From Pelobates cultripes (Eukaryota > Chordata > Amphibia > Anura > Pelobatidae), in contig OW240916.1 of the NCBI GenBank assembly GCA_933207985.1, forward strand, positions 320,006,655 through 320,070,654: DNA of 64,000 nucleotides, given 5' to 3'. The position numbers and the translations under genes are program-made. Positions 54,201 through 62,123 of the stretch are shown piece by piece. The notes under the pieces are model-generated. The model did no database searches and was not told the DNA's origin. It worked only from the letters and a program-made list of their open reading frames with translations. Every line of letters begins with the position of its first letter. Position 1 is the first letter of the stretch.

Positions 54201-55175
54201 TGCGCTGTGCATTGAAAGACCCTAAACAGGATAATGTGTCGTAGAAGCAAGCCAAGGCACCATAGGTTGTAACCATCAGCAAAGATCTGTGGATTTTTAC
54301 TACCACTATCAAAACATGACTTTCACTTCCCATGCCCTTGCCTTTCTAAGCATAACGAGACTGAGGCAATGCTGCGACTCTGCTTTATATGTGATTAACA
54401 TTAATTGAGCAAACCAAGAGTGGGACCACGACAAGGACTCAAATAACCCTACTCATATTTAAGCAGATCTGGTAATGGTGATACACTGTACCCTGGTGTA
54501 GGACTTTTACTTCATTCAATTATTCTATTCTGAACACTAATGTGCACGTACACACAAATACTAGCATCTACAAACCTGCCCCCAAATACTAATATACAGC
54601 AACCAACTCATTGTTAGCCTGCAGATAGCTGATAGTGGGCACTAAATATGTAAGAGCAGGGTTAACAACACTTCTTTAGAACTTAGATACCCAGTTTCAA
54701 ATCCACCTACCTTAAATCTTCATAGATTGTTAATATTCTGTATGCACTTTATTTGTTGTCAAATATGCCTTTTTATAATTGTGCTACCGAATATGTTGGC
54801 ATTATGTAAATGCTAATAATGATAATTGTTTAACCCCACTCTGATAATCTGAACCAAAAATCCTAGCACTGTGATACATTCATTTAATGCACAGAGGACA
54901 TTTATTTGCAAACCAAGACCTCAACCTCATACTGTTGGATAACCTTTCCAAATAATTTCATATTATTGGATAAACTATTAAAATGCTTTTTTTTTTATAT
55001 ATTATATAATTTTGGAAATGTATCAAACCATATTGAATTCATGCCTACGTGGTAAAAATAGTTAATCTACAACTAACTGTCTCTCTAATTTTAGGCCTGG
55101 GTGAGATTGAGGGACAACCGAGATTTAAACAGCGTGCTACCTGTTCAAAGAATTATCGGGATGCAGAAGAGATAA
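31437..55175 (+). CDS. tent2: TENT2 (GLD2/PAPD4) cytoplasmic poly(A) polymerase, 15 coding exons
   Basis: Non-canonical poly(A) polymerase that lengthens poly(A) tails of cytoplasmic mRNAs; in frog oocytes the family works with CPEB and CPSF on dormant maternal mRNAs, and in mammals it also adds A to some microRNAs. Coding exons: 31437-31540, 33896-33964, 34164-34286, 38756-39005, 40888-41002, 41085-41176, 42504-42570, 43157-43223, 44591-44667, 45277-45405, 47082-47125, 48231-48367, 49512-49603, 54029-54108, 55095-55175. All junctions are GT-AG and keep frame, giving 508 residues (human about 484). Residues 1-180 are the poorly conserved N-terminal region. The catalytic signature GSSLNGFGTRSSDADLCLV spans 228-246, with Asp 240 and 242; the third Asp is 301 in VEFDLNVNN. 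The central-domain block (SRGTLSSYSLVLMVLHYLQ) ends at 364, and the PAP-associated domain covers about 395-470. There is no RNA-recognition domain, as is normal for GLD2. The start is chosen because MFPNSPGR matches the family N-terminus. No break or missing catalytic residue was seen. Confidence 0.96.
31547..32520 (+). repeat. GC-rich intron 1 minisatellite with ZNF143-like unit
   Basis: About 26 copies of a unit built on ccactcccagcatgcaccgc. Two versions exist: a unit of about 34 bases ending cgccaggggactg, and a unit of about 44 bases carrying gggagagagagggccagggg. The short version dominates the left two thirds and the long version the right third. It starts at base 7 of intron 1, directly after the donor. 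The unit lacks stop codons in several frames, which produces long but meaningless open frames on both strands. Confidence 0.95.
32540..32835. repeat. Diverged copies and inverted partners of the minisatellite core
   Basis: Four further looser copies (for example aactaccactcccagcatgc near 32622), each followed by an inverted partner (catgggagttatagtc). Together they look like the palindromic core of a MITE. This resembles the element at 57451-57588 and may be the source of the minisatellite. Confidence 0.65.
32541..33895. other. Rest of TENT2 intron 1
   Basis: Beyond the diverged repeat copies it contains a TTAAAGGGACACTATAG repeat end at 32983, followed by probable interspersed repeat to about 33240, and a T-rich tract at 33268-33290. 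No exon with supporting phase was seen here; the open frame at 33612-33842 has no similarity I recognise. Confidence 0.5.
32983..33240 (+). mobile_element. TTAA-flanked anuran-type repeat, left end
   Basis: Begins ttaaagggacactatagtca. The same start recurs at several places in the window. Only the left end is clear, and no transposase is present. Confidence 0.5.
33896..33964 (+). CDS. tent2: TENT2 coding exon 2 (residues 35-57)
   Basis: Acceptor gcctag|gtcc and donor atttg|gtgagc. The 69 bases stay open in the frame set by exon 1 (SSDDGIKVSDSVPAINESCP) and join in frame to exon 3. This is a poorly conserved region, so support comes from splice sites and phase rather than similarity. Confidence 0.8.
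34164..34286 (+). CDS. tent2: TENT2 coding exon 3 (residues 58-98)
   Basis: Acceptor ttctcag|tctt and donor ccggaa|gtaagt. Encodes SRMLMNGNILPPMSSQPWSY and ends in FQNRK, leading into the basic KRRSDE of exon 4. The alternative AG at 34172 would create a stop, which fixes the acceptor. Confidence 0.87.
34894..34990 (+). mobile_element. TTAAAGGGACA repeat end in intron 3
   Basis: Starts ttaaagggacaatccaaacc and continues with cttgctgaagtgctt, typical of the same non-coding family. The right end is not seen. Confidence 0.4.
36223..36608. mobile_element. Non-autonomous MITE with TTAAAGG-type inverted ends (intron 3)
   Basis: The left end ttaaaggcgcactatagtg is mirrored by the right end actatagtgtcccttttt. 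There is no coding sequence inside. The internal cccataggaaagcattg is also found at 58560, so the two loci share sequence. Confidence 0.65.
36908..37620. mobile_element. MITE-like element carrying a nested TTAA element (intron 3)
   Basis: The left end aaaggacactaggcac and right end ttcagtgtccttttaa are roughly inverted. The second element at 37016-37280 lies inside it, so the outer element inserted first. Confidence 0.5.
37016..37280. mobile_element. TTAA-flanked MITE with CCYTCGGTCAGGC inverted repeats
   Basis: TTAA at 37016-37019 is followed by ccttcggtcaggcacaa. The right side reads ttgcgcctgaccgaggg and then TTAA at 37277-37280. The ends are inverted repeats of about 16-17 bp with two mismatches. 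TTAA target duplication is the habit of piggyBac and Kolobok transposons. The interior is 260 bp and non-coding. Confidence 0.7.
38756..39005 (+). CDS. tent2: TENT2 coding exon 4 (residues 99-182)
   Basis: Acceptor tttttag|gagg and donor gagaag|gtaagt. The longest exon (250 nt). It carries a basic patch (KRRSDEGNNVYDIKRQRFHT) equivalent to the GKRQRFHS segment of mammalian TENT2, and ends in ELTLPIAKEK just before the catalytic region. Confidence 0.95.
39006..40887. other. TENT2 intron 4 with an 82-bp duplication
   Basis: The word ctgtaacctaacctacacag and its following bases occur at 40559 and again at 40641, a direct duplication at offset 82. The first copy ends in gtgtccctttaa, a MITE right end. 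Nothing else was recognised. Confidence 0.55.
40888..41002 (+). CDS. tent2: TENT2 coding exon 5 (residues 183-220)
   Basis: Acceptor attacag|ttga and donor ccccc|gtaagt. Encodes LSQQILDLFQACQQQISDLK and then KKDVCRAELQREIQQIFP, the helical lead-in to the nucleotidyltransferase fold and nearly identical to the family. Confidence 0.97.
41085..41176 (+). CDS. tent2: TENT2 coding exon 6 with catalytic Asp pair (residues 221-251)
   Basis: Acceptor gtccag|agag and donor gagccg|gtaagt. Contains the polymerase-beta-type signature GSSLNGFGTRSSDADLCLV; Asp 240 and Asp 242 bind the catalytic metals. The preceding intron is only 82 bases. Confidence 0.98.
41177..42503. other. TENT2 intron 6
   Basis: Contains a T-rich run at 41694-41721 and a GC-richer stretch (41380-41560) with cagcgtttcgac that is probably an old interspersed repeat. 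A short direct repeat, ttaatattactttagtgctt, occurs near 42430. No gene was seen. Confidence 0.45.
42504..42570 (+). CDS. tent2: TENT2 coding exon 7 (residues 252-273)
   Basis: Acceptor ccctgcag|gtca and donor gacttt|gtaagc. Encodes VNQKTEARHILSLLQKHFYT. No second AG lies 12 bases upstream, so the short alternative extension I recall for this junction in mammals does not appear possible here. Confidence 0.95.
42571..43156. other. TENT2 intron 7
   Basis: About 590 bases with no recognisable element or extra exon. Confidence 0.5.
43157..43223 (+). CDS. tent2: TENT2 coding exon 8 (residues 274-295)
   Basis: Acceptor ttcacag|cata and donor gtcag|gtaaac. Encodes YIERPQLIRAKVPIVKFRDK, part of the nucleotidyltransferase core and almost invariant in vertebrates. 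Confidence 0.97.
43310..44190 (-). mobile_element. LTR-like interspersed element, minus orientation (intron 8)
   Basis: The reverse complement aligns by eye over most of its length with 62124-62981. Shared words include ctggaac..tttcg.c.aggcac, gaacaaggggagcatt, gagaccggc, cctggaactattttgggct and ttttgtggggttcc. It ends TGTAACGCTGG on the + strand, so the element itself ends in TACA. It contains a stem-loop (43457-43510) and, reading on the minus strand, an AATAAA, as an LTR would. The outer right boundary is unclear. No coding region is convincing. Confidence 0.6.
44591..44667 (+). CDS. tent2: TENT2 coding exon 9 with third catalytic Asp (residues 296-321)
   Basis: Acceptor tttttag|tggt and donor cacaca|gtaagt. 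Encodes SGVEFDLNVNNVVGIRNTFL; Asp 301 in EFDLN is the third metal ligand. Confidence 0.97.
44860..44997 (+). repeat. Short tandem repeat, 37-bp unit, about 3.7 copies (intron 9)
   Basis: The unit reads gttctctacccacactacac then tcgtagcatacagctct. Copies differ by one or two bases. Confidence 0.85.
45277..45405 (+). CDS. tent2: TENT2 coding exon 10, central domain (residues 322-364)
   Basis: Acceptor tctacag|tgga and donor acaaa|gtaagt. Encodes ENRVRPLVLVVKKWASHHGI and then NDASRGTLSSYSLVLMVLHY, the poly(A) polymerase central domain with the conserved nucleotide-contacting LSSYSL block. Confidence 0.98.
45406..47081. other. TENT2 intron 10 with two small inverted-repeat elements
   Basis: Two hairpins stand out. 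One has arms near 46169-46192 and 46274-46297 (cactcacaggatttttagtg against cactaaaaaccctgtgag). The other has arms near 46520-46544 and 46567-46591 (gtgccctctgcgttggcaga against tctaccagtgcagagggcac). Both look like short MITEs. A piece of the ...tagtggttatggtac... frog repeat lies at 46690. Confidence 0.6.
47082..47125 (+). CDS. tent2: TENT2 coding exon 11 (residues 365-379)
   Basis: Short 44-base exon. Acceptor ttttacag|cccg and donor accca|gtaagt. Encodes RPEPILPSLQKIYP, matching the family segment. Confidence 0.95.
47126..48230. other. TENT2 intron 11
   Basis: No element was recognised except the pure T tract at 48172-48216, which forms an extreme polypyrimidine tract for exon 12. Confidence 0.7.
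48172..48216 (+). repeat. 45-base T homopolymer at the exon 12 acceptor
   Basis: An uninterrupted T run followed by ctctatcctgatag and exon 12. It is part of the splice acceptor region. Its length is likely to vary between individuals and is prone to sequencing error. Confidence 0.9.
48231..48367 (+). CDS. tent2: TENT2 coding exon 12 (residues 380-424)
   Basis: Acceptor ctgatag|gatt, preceded by a 45-base T tract, and donor tttga|gtgagt. Encodes DCFNPTMQLHLVHQAPRNVP and, at the end, LGELLVGFLKYFAIEF, the start of the PAP-associated domain. Confidence 0.96.
48368..49511. other. TENT2 intron 12
   Basis: Mostly unique sequence. A fragment starting ttaaaggaccactccacacc at 49429 is the end of the TTAAAGG repeat family. 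Nothing else was recognised. Confidence 0.5.
49512..49603 (+). CDS. tent2: TENT2 coding exon 13 (residues 425-455)
   Basis: Acceptor attttag|gtgg and donor gtggaag|gtaaaa. Encodes WGKRTVSVREGKAMARTDGI and EWRNKYICVE, the middle of the PAP-associated domain. Confidence 0.96.
49725..50385 (+). repeat. 59-bp tandem repeat, 11 copies (intron 13)
   Basis: The unit reads tgtgtccctataccccctct, then ggattgtaagcttgcttggg, then tcgggccctccttgcattc. Eleven copies carry small changes (c/t in cccctct, tgtaag/tgttag). The sequence right after the last copy (ctgtaaagctctgtagaaaa) occurs once. This suggests that an interspersed repeat containing a single such unit expanded internally. Confidence 0.9.
50386..54028. 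other. Rest of TENT2 intron 13
   Basis: Holds a MITE-like segment (51283-51531), a TTAAAGGGATACTATAGG repeat start at 52756, a GC-richer probable repeat at 52300-52680 (including the poly-C/G hairpin ccccacccttt..gggaggg), and a block at 53470-53700 that resembles a widespread vertebrate interspersed repeat. No extra exon was recognised. Confidence 0.5.
51283..51531. mobile_element. MITE-like segment with inverted ends (intron 13)
   Basis: The left end, tttaaagaaactatccagac..gtaacc, is partly mirrored by the right end, ggttatggtgcttggagtgatcattttaa-like sequence at 51503-51530. The arms are imperfect, so this is an old copy. Confidence 0.45.
54029..54108 (+). CDS. tent2: TENT2 coding exon 14 (residues 456-482)
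   Basis: Acceptor attctag|aacc and donor tgaaa|gtgagt. Encodes EPFDRTNTARAVHEKQKFDL and IQEEFLK, the end of the PAP-associated domain. The intron before it is the second longest (49604-54028). Confidence 0.97.
54109..55094. other. TENT2 intron 14
   Basis: About 990 bases. I see no repeat or gene in it. Confidence 0.5.
55095..55175 (+). CDS. tent2: TENT2 coding exon 15 and stop (residues 483-508)
   Basis: Acceptor attttag|gcct. Encodes AWVRLRDNRDLNSVLPVQRI and IGMQKR, then TAA at 55173-55175. This is the usual short basic C-terminus of GLD2. Confidence 0.96.
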   Translation, partial: AWVRLRDNRDLNSVLPVQRIIGMQKR

Positions 55176-56660
55176 GTGTCTTAGAACTGGATTCTCCTGG
55201 AAAATAGAATTAATATATATCATTTTTTTTACATTGCAATATGCTTACACAACTGAAGACTTGATTGGACTCTTCATATGTTTTTTGTTTTTGTTTTTTT
55301 TAACCGCTGCCTCTGATAAGGTCTTTGTTTTAGTAAAAGGATTTCATTTACAATATAGCCGTTTTATTGTATGTCTGGTATGGACCACTGTTTGAAATGC
55401 TGGAACATGAAGTCCTCTATATTCACAAACCGCAGACCTTTTGTCTGAGTATCCAGATTTATACTTTTTGTCTTTTTTTTTTTTTTTTCTATGCTGAACG
55501 TGCTATGAATTTGCACTACACATTGATCAAATACTACCCCTCTTTTGTCTCGCAATAAGTGACCTCTCTTCCTGTGTATTCTACATGTATGTAAAATGTG
55601 ATCTAGAAACTGCTTCAACTCCTTAATATGTTTACCTCAGACACTGCTGTGTTCTTAAAGGACAACTGTAACCGCAAACCATTTAAAACTTGCTGAAAGG
55701 GTTATTACATTAAAAATAAAGTATAAGTAGAATTTTTTTTATAATGAATTACCACATCCCTACCTTTAATATCTGATCGGATGCTGCAGCCATATTCACA
55801 CACCTTGGGTCAGACAGTGTTTGAAAAATGGTTAGTTAGTCTCTATGGTCTTTCCTGCTTCACTCCCTGCACAGAAAGAGAGCAGACCATAGAGACTGTC
55901 TGACCCGAGGTGTATGTATATGGCTGCAGGATCCCATCATATATTAAAGGGAGGGATGAGTTTTCCTCACACTTTTTTTTTTTTTTTTTTTTTTTACATA
56001 TACTTTATTTTAGACTTGATAAAAGACAATTCGATTTAAAAAAATGTTTTTTTGGCGCTGACTGTTGTCTTTTAATTACGGTTTCCTGATTCATTGGATC
56101 TTTTTTTCCACCGATCCCAGCAGACTTGCTTTAAGTTAAACCATAGCCTGAAAGAGCTGTAGGCCGTATGATTTTGTGTGATAATGTGTGATGTGTACGG
56201 AAGCTGCTTGCGTTGCCATTGGTTACACATGGTAATAGAAGGGATATCTTTCTATGCCGCGCTCTCCCCTCCAATAGTGGTAGTATGTGTTATTGCTGCT
56301 AAATAAACAATCCCCTCCTCCACACTTTCTATGTAAATATTTTGACATATGTATTCTAATATATGTTTGACCTTTTGAGTGCCAGAGGGATGTAGGTGGC
56401 AAATCCAGGATATATTTTTAACTTTTTTTTTTTTTTCTTTGAAAAACGAGATTTCTCTTTATGTTTACGTTCGTTTTGAACACAGTGTGAACATTTTGTC
56501 ATATTTGTTGTTCGAGAATAATCTCTGTTAAAATGACTGCATTTTACTTTGGCGTTAACATGAGGAGTAAGGTATACTTGTTTTCTTTTTGATTTTGTTT
56601 CCCTTTTTGTATCGTTAAATGGAATAAAGTTTATGTACAAAATACTGCGTTTTATATATT
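55176..56660 (+). other. Probable TENT2 3' UTR with poly(A) signals
   Basis: No further coding sequence was found. AATAAA hexamers lie at 55715-55720, 56302-56307 and 56633-56638; the last is followed by a plausible cleavage site near 56655. Several U-rich stretches and TTTTAT words, which resemble CPE sites, are present, for example near 55360. A TTAAAGG repeat end at 55654 shows that mobile DNA lies inside the UTR if the distal signal is used. Confidence 0.6.
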
Positions 56661-57272
56661 TCATTATCTCTACGACGGTTTCAGTTGAGCACAGGAGAGC
56701 CATTTTTATGATGAGGAATATATAAAGATAAATGAAGCCTTTTAATCCTAGTTCTGGGTTACAAAGACCCTGATCGCAGAGGGAGAATGTGTCTAAAGCG
56801 GGTCTCTTACAAAAGGTGAGTGGAAATGGAGTCCTTTCTCTGCTCTGCATGTGGCTGTAAGTAGGATGTTAGCCAACAGTAGCTGTGGAAGCAGAACCTC
56901 AGCAAAGAGAATGAATATGTGTTTTTAACAGCAATGATGCTGCCCACTCCGTTTGTAACTCGTGATATAATTTCCTATAGGCAGCAGACAGACTCCACGC
57001 CACTCTGGTGGGAGATGAGGCCTCCCCACTGTGAGCAAACTGTAAAAAATGTCAGAGGAATAGCCTGATGGCCGAAATATGGGCTACTAGCTATAAGGGG
57101 GTGCTAGCTAATAGGATGGGAATATACTTTGGCTGAAAGAAGAGAATGGGCGACTGACTGTATTGGGAAACACCAGGGAGCGCAGACGTTTCCCTTATTC
57201 TACACTTCCACATTCACGCATACTGATACTCTGCTCACACATGCTCTCCTGCAAGCTTGTACACTTACTCTC

Positions 57273-57292
57273 CCCACACACACACACACACT
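57273..57292. repeat. Short (CA)n microsatellite
   Basis: A run of about 16 bases of cacaca within a CA-rich stretch. Confidence 0.8.
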
Positions 57293-57450
57293 CATGTTTA
57301 TTTGTGCACTCTGACATTACACATACAGTCACTCCGTGCACGCACACACAATATGACATACTTGACAAATAACTTTACACATCTGGCTAGCAGCTCAATT
57401 TGGAAACGTGAGCTGTGGTCTCCAGTCTCTATGGTAAATAAAGACAAAGG

Positions 57451-57588
57451 CAGGGCTGCCCAACAGGTAGATCCCCAGATGTTGTGGAACTACAACTCCC
57501 ATGATGCTTTGCATGCCTTTAGAATGACAAAGCATCATGGGAGTTCTACTTCTACAACATCTGGGGATCTACCTGTTGGGCAGCCCTG
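57451..57588. mobile_element. Near-perfect hairpin MITE, 138 bp
   Basis: The left arm starts cagggctgcccaacaggtag and the right arm ends ctacctgttgggcagccctg. The arms stay paired almost to the centre (aactcccatgatgctttgca against caaagcatcatgggagtt). No coding sequence. The centre carries an ACTACAACTCCCATGATGC word, close to the intron 1 minisatellite core. Confidence 0.85.
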
Positions 57589-58204
57589 GATTAAGGGATT
57601 AGGTCACTGGCTCTCAAATTTAACTGGAACACCAGCTAACACTCACCACCCCGCATGTTCTGTATTCAATTTGTACAGTTCTTAATTCCATTCAGTTCGA
57701 AAAATAATAAAATCTCCTAACATAAGGTACATAAAAAAAGCACACTCCAGATTAAATCTAAATAGTCTCACAAAATGAATGACCCCATGGTACCTGGAAT
57801 TCTAGTCGACCTGGTGGTGTGATCCTAGTAATCTTCCAAACATGGAAAGTAATGTCCCTTGTCTACACAAACAAATGCATTTCACAACCGCTGTATGCAA
57901 AATGTAATACATTTTGAAATCCAGCTCCTCGTGACCTAAGGAACTCTGGTCCTGGACATGCTTGCCTCTAAACCGGCCTATCTCCTTCAAGGTGTGTGTA
58001 AATTCTGCAAACTTCGTTGATCATCAGCTAGTTTAATTTTATCCTTTTGCAAAGCTGGAACAATAACATTGGCTGTTGTACCATAGGACCATATGCTTTA
58101 GTCTAGTTTGATCAATGTACAAAAATGAAATGGCACACACTGATTCAGCACTCACCCAGTGCCGCACTGTCTGGAACACCAACAGCAAACAGAAAAGGCC
58201 ATAT

Positions 58205-59350
58205 CTTAAAGGGATAATGTAGGCACTATGGTTGATTCATATCATTGGAGTATTTATTAGTGGCTGGAGTCCCCTGGTGCTGTCTTTCCAGTCAGTGTTA
58301 AAGGGACACTCCAGGCACCCAGACCACTTCTGCCCATTGGAGTGGTCTGGGTGCCAACTCCCACTACTCTTAACCCTGCAACTGTAATTATTGCAGTTTT
58401 CATGAACTGCAATAATTACTTTGCAGGGTTAACGCCTCCAGTGGCTGTCTTCTAGACAGCCACTAGAGGGCACTTCCTGCTTCATAGGACAGGTTTTCTG
58501 TGCTAGAGCGTTGCTGGACATCCTCATGCTGTGTGAGGACCTCCAGCGTCGCTCAATTCCCCATAGGAAAGCATTGGAAAACATTTTCGGCGGGGCGGGC
58601 CTGGCCCGCCATTCTGACCAGTCGCATGCAGGACAGGCTCTGGAGGAATCCGACCTGTTAAGCCAAAATTCTCCACCCTGACACTCAACATGAGCCCACA
58701 GAAAACTCACATGGTGGTGGAAGAGGAGGTCAACACAGAGATCGGGAGCTTTGGGTCCCCTAAGGGAAGCACAAAGCTTCGGGAGCTGCGGCCTACTCGG
58801 GAGGAGAGCGGGGTGGATGGCCGCTGCCCTGCCTGCCTCCCTCCCTAACTGCCACACACCGGCTTTTTGAGGAGCTTACTGGTCCGTTGCCGCCATCTTG
58901 TAAGGTAGGCTTTGGGTGTCTAAAGCCACCCAAGGCCTACCTTACAAGATGGTGGCAACGGCAACCTACAGGCCATCCACACGAAGAACGACTGCAAAGC
59001 GAGACATGTCAGATACAGTATGTAAACGCCGCTTGCAGTCCTCGTAGTGACATCGCGGCCCAGGCGCACAACAAGCGTGGAGGGCTTGTCCCGGCAGATT
59101 CAGAGGGGCTTTAACTGCAACACCCACGGAACCCAGATATCCTGCCAGCCTAATAAAGATTCCACCAACCAGGGAACCTTGCTCTGCCCATGCATGGCGT
59201 CAAAGGAAAGGAAAATGGGACTTTGCCTCTGGCACAGTGCCTGCCTAACACCTCCAACTCAGACACCTGCTGAGTACCTATTTTGATACACGTGTCTTTC
59301 ATCCAACGTCCAGAATAACTTACTACTAAATACATCAGCAGAGGGCACTA
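58205..59350. mobile_element. Composite of interspersed repeats with three hairpins
   Basis: Two TTAAAGG repeat starts lie at 58207 and 58299. Hairpins: 58314-58355 (ggcacccagaccact stem), 58371-58431 (taaccctgcaa.. stem) and 58886-58959 (33-base arms around gccatcttgtaaggtaggc). The GC-rich middle (58560-58860) is open on the minus strand, but the product shows no family I recognise. Probably non-autonomous repeat DNA. Confidence 0.55.
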
Positions 59351-61200
59351 TGCCACGTAGATATCAAACTGCTCTTTAACTATTCAGGCACTGGAGACAG
59401 GCAGGCCGGGGTTACTGAGTGATGTTCTTGCTTTTTTATCTATTGTTTTGCCTACCCAAATGCATTCTCTGACCTACGTCTGTCACCTCACGCACAACAT
59501 ATATGTGCAACTCGCATGCCTAGCCGTTCACGACTACCACGCACACATAAAATATGTCTGCAAATTTTGACTTGCTCACAGAGGTTCCACTAGTACTGTA
59601 AATAGAGAATGCAATGAAGCATGTTAGATGTAGACACACTGCATGTAATATCAAAGTTCCAATGCATGTTACATACGCTTGTCTACACAAAGCTTTGCTA
59701 AACTACGTGTCACGTACTACTGAAAAGATGTTAGTGAAATGCTTAAACTAACCAACGCAAACCAATCTTATATCAAGAAAATTAGAAAAAATCTGGGTGC
59801 TAAACAGGTATTAGGTGTAAACAGTTGCTTCACACTCTGGTGTAATCCCCAAATCCACCAATAAGAAATAATGTGTAGTAATGCGTGGAGCAAAATGAAA
59901 CACCACTTAGAGACAATGGAGAGAATGGTATACAGACTCCTTAAATGTTGGATGGTTCCTCCAAACAATGATGGTAATATGCAAAGGAAAAAAGAAAAAA
60001 AAATGCAATGATAGTGCAGATGGTTAACAATGATTAATAAAGCACCTCACATCTGCTTAATAAATCCCTTATTCTTCTCATAATATGTGAAATTATATAT
60101 CATCATAACAATGATGGGCTTAAAAAAAACAAAATATAAAAAAATGACATGAATTTATTGTCTGCTACATGCAGAATATGAAATCATTACATAAATACAG
60201 AAAAAAATAGTAAAAAGAATAAAAAAATATTAGGAGGGTGGTTAGCCCCTTGCTAGATACGGTGGTGAGTTAAACAGGCTTACGCCGTAACTCACTAAAT
60301 CAGCTTGCAATATTAGGGTGGTAGGCAGGCTGCAGGACACTTTTCCGGCTCGGCTGAATTGTGGATAAGGTACTTTGATTAAAGTTTCCAAAAGACCGCT
60401 CCGAGTTCCGTGTGTAACAGGCTCCTCCCCCCTGTGTGATGTCAACGCGTTTCGCCTTATAGCGGCTTCCTTTAAAGGGGCAGTACTATTTATCGCCCTT
60501 AAAGTGACATATCTTATTGAATGCAAATCTTACGGTGTAATATAAATACATAAAAAATAAAAAATATTTTAAATGTATGGAAACAGACTATATACAAAAA
60601 ATATATACAAGAGGGCTTGAATATAAACTGGATATACAGGCTAACATCATATTTAGAGATATGTATTAACATATTTTTGTATTAAAATACAATAATTCAA
60701 ACATTTTCATTTTACACCTTTAGATGGTAGATTATAAAAAGACATATAACTCATTCCAGTAGAGCGTATAATGGAACTCAATACCTACTTCAAATTATAT
60801 ATAAAAAAAAGGGAAGAAAAAGAGAATAAATAATGAATATGTGGTTAATTACAGTTTCTTAATAGACACATTAATTAATATCCTAAGTGGAGGTATAGAT
60901 AGTCACCTTAGTGCAACTTGAAAGACAGCTATATAGAAAAAACATGCGGAACTATATAGTGAATAAGTACAGAAATGAATAACGCAGTGCAAAGAGTACA
61001 ACAAATACTACAATAAATATAAAAATACAGAAATACAAAAAATACTTAAAAAGTACAGGAGTATGTGGAGGGGTGGAGTTAATTTATATAAATATTTTTA
61101 AATAATTATATAATAAATATGTTTTAGCTTATATATTTTAAAATATTAAAAATGTTCAAAAACATTTTTTCCAAAAAATTCTATAGAAAATCATAAAAAT
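59351..61200. other. AT-rich intergenic DNA with a repeat fragment
   Basis: The stretch 60240-60530 contains caacgcgtttcgccttatag and a ttaaaggggcagtac end, both typical of frog interspersed repeats. The rest is simple AT-rich sequence with no gene seen. Confidence 0.5.
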
Positions 61201-61209
61201 ATTATTATT

Positions 61210-61432
61210 AAAATATATTATTTTCAAAATTACAATGTAACTTAAAAATTGTTAATTTCATTATTTATATTTAATAATTATTTATATTTTAAATGACATA
61301 TTTCAAAATCATTATTGAGGCCTCAATAATGATTTTGAAATATGTCATTTTTTTAAAAATTTATAAAAAAAAAAAAAATTGTTTATCAATATAAATAATG
61401 AAATTAAATTAAAATAATATATTTATCAACAG
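61210..61432. repeat. AT-rich palindrome with a perfect 60-bp core
   Basis: Positions 61291-61320 (aaatgacatatttcaaaatc, attattgagg) are the exact reverse complement of 61321-61350, with no spacer. Weaker pairing extends outward: ttaatttcattatttatatt at left against aatataaataatgaaattaa at right. Confidence 0.93.
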
Positions 61433-62123
61433 AGTAAATATCTGTCAGCCAGTGTCAAATAAAAGGTTCATCTTAATTAAAGCTCATTAGGCAGTGCGAG
61501 ACGGGCATGCAATAAAGATGTGAACAGAAGAGTTTAATCAGTCATTTTTTCTTTTTATATAAATATTGTCTTTATAAAACTCTTAACAGACTCACAATTA
61601 TATTCATCTACTTATATATACAGTAATCAGATCACCGGTAAGTGTTACAGTATGTATAAAAAAATAAAAGAAATGAGTTATGGTCTTGGTCGCATTAGTT
61701 TAAGCCATGATTGAGTAACTGTCGTTAACCTTATCAGATGCCACATAATTTAGTTGCTCAGTAATGTTAATTTCTTATCACAGTACTCCATACCACCTAC
61801 TATAAATAATGTGGCTTTATACTGAGTGACACCTAAATATACCGCATCCTATAACAACAATATTTTCTGTATAAAGTTATACCATCAACCAACTTTTTAA
61901 AATGTTATCTTCATTCAAGTTAAATTGTAATGGACCCTAAAATCTATTCACTTTTACACACATTCTAAAATAGTATAAATAATATTAAAATAATTTCTAA
62001 ATTGTAAAAATTTTTGCTTTATTTAGCAAACTTGTTATATTTGCTTAATTAAAAAAAAAAAAAAAGATTTAAAGGAAAACAAACCTTTACCATTTTATTC
62101 TTTGCGCCCTGTTACCTTCATTT
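61433..62123. other. AT-rich intergenic DNA
   Basis: No gene, RNA or clear repeat end was seen. Confidence 0.5.

Noticed and set aside
58429..58857. 142-codon minus-strand open frame
   Set aside because: It lies in GC-rich interspersed repeat DNA with hairpins, and I recognise no domain.
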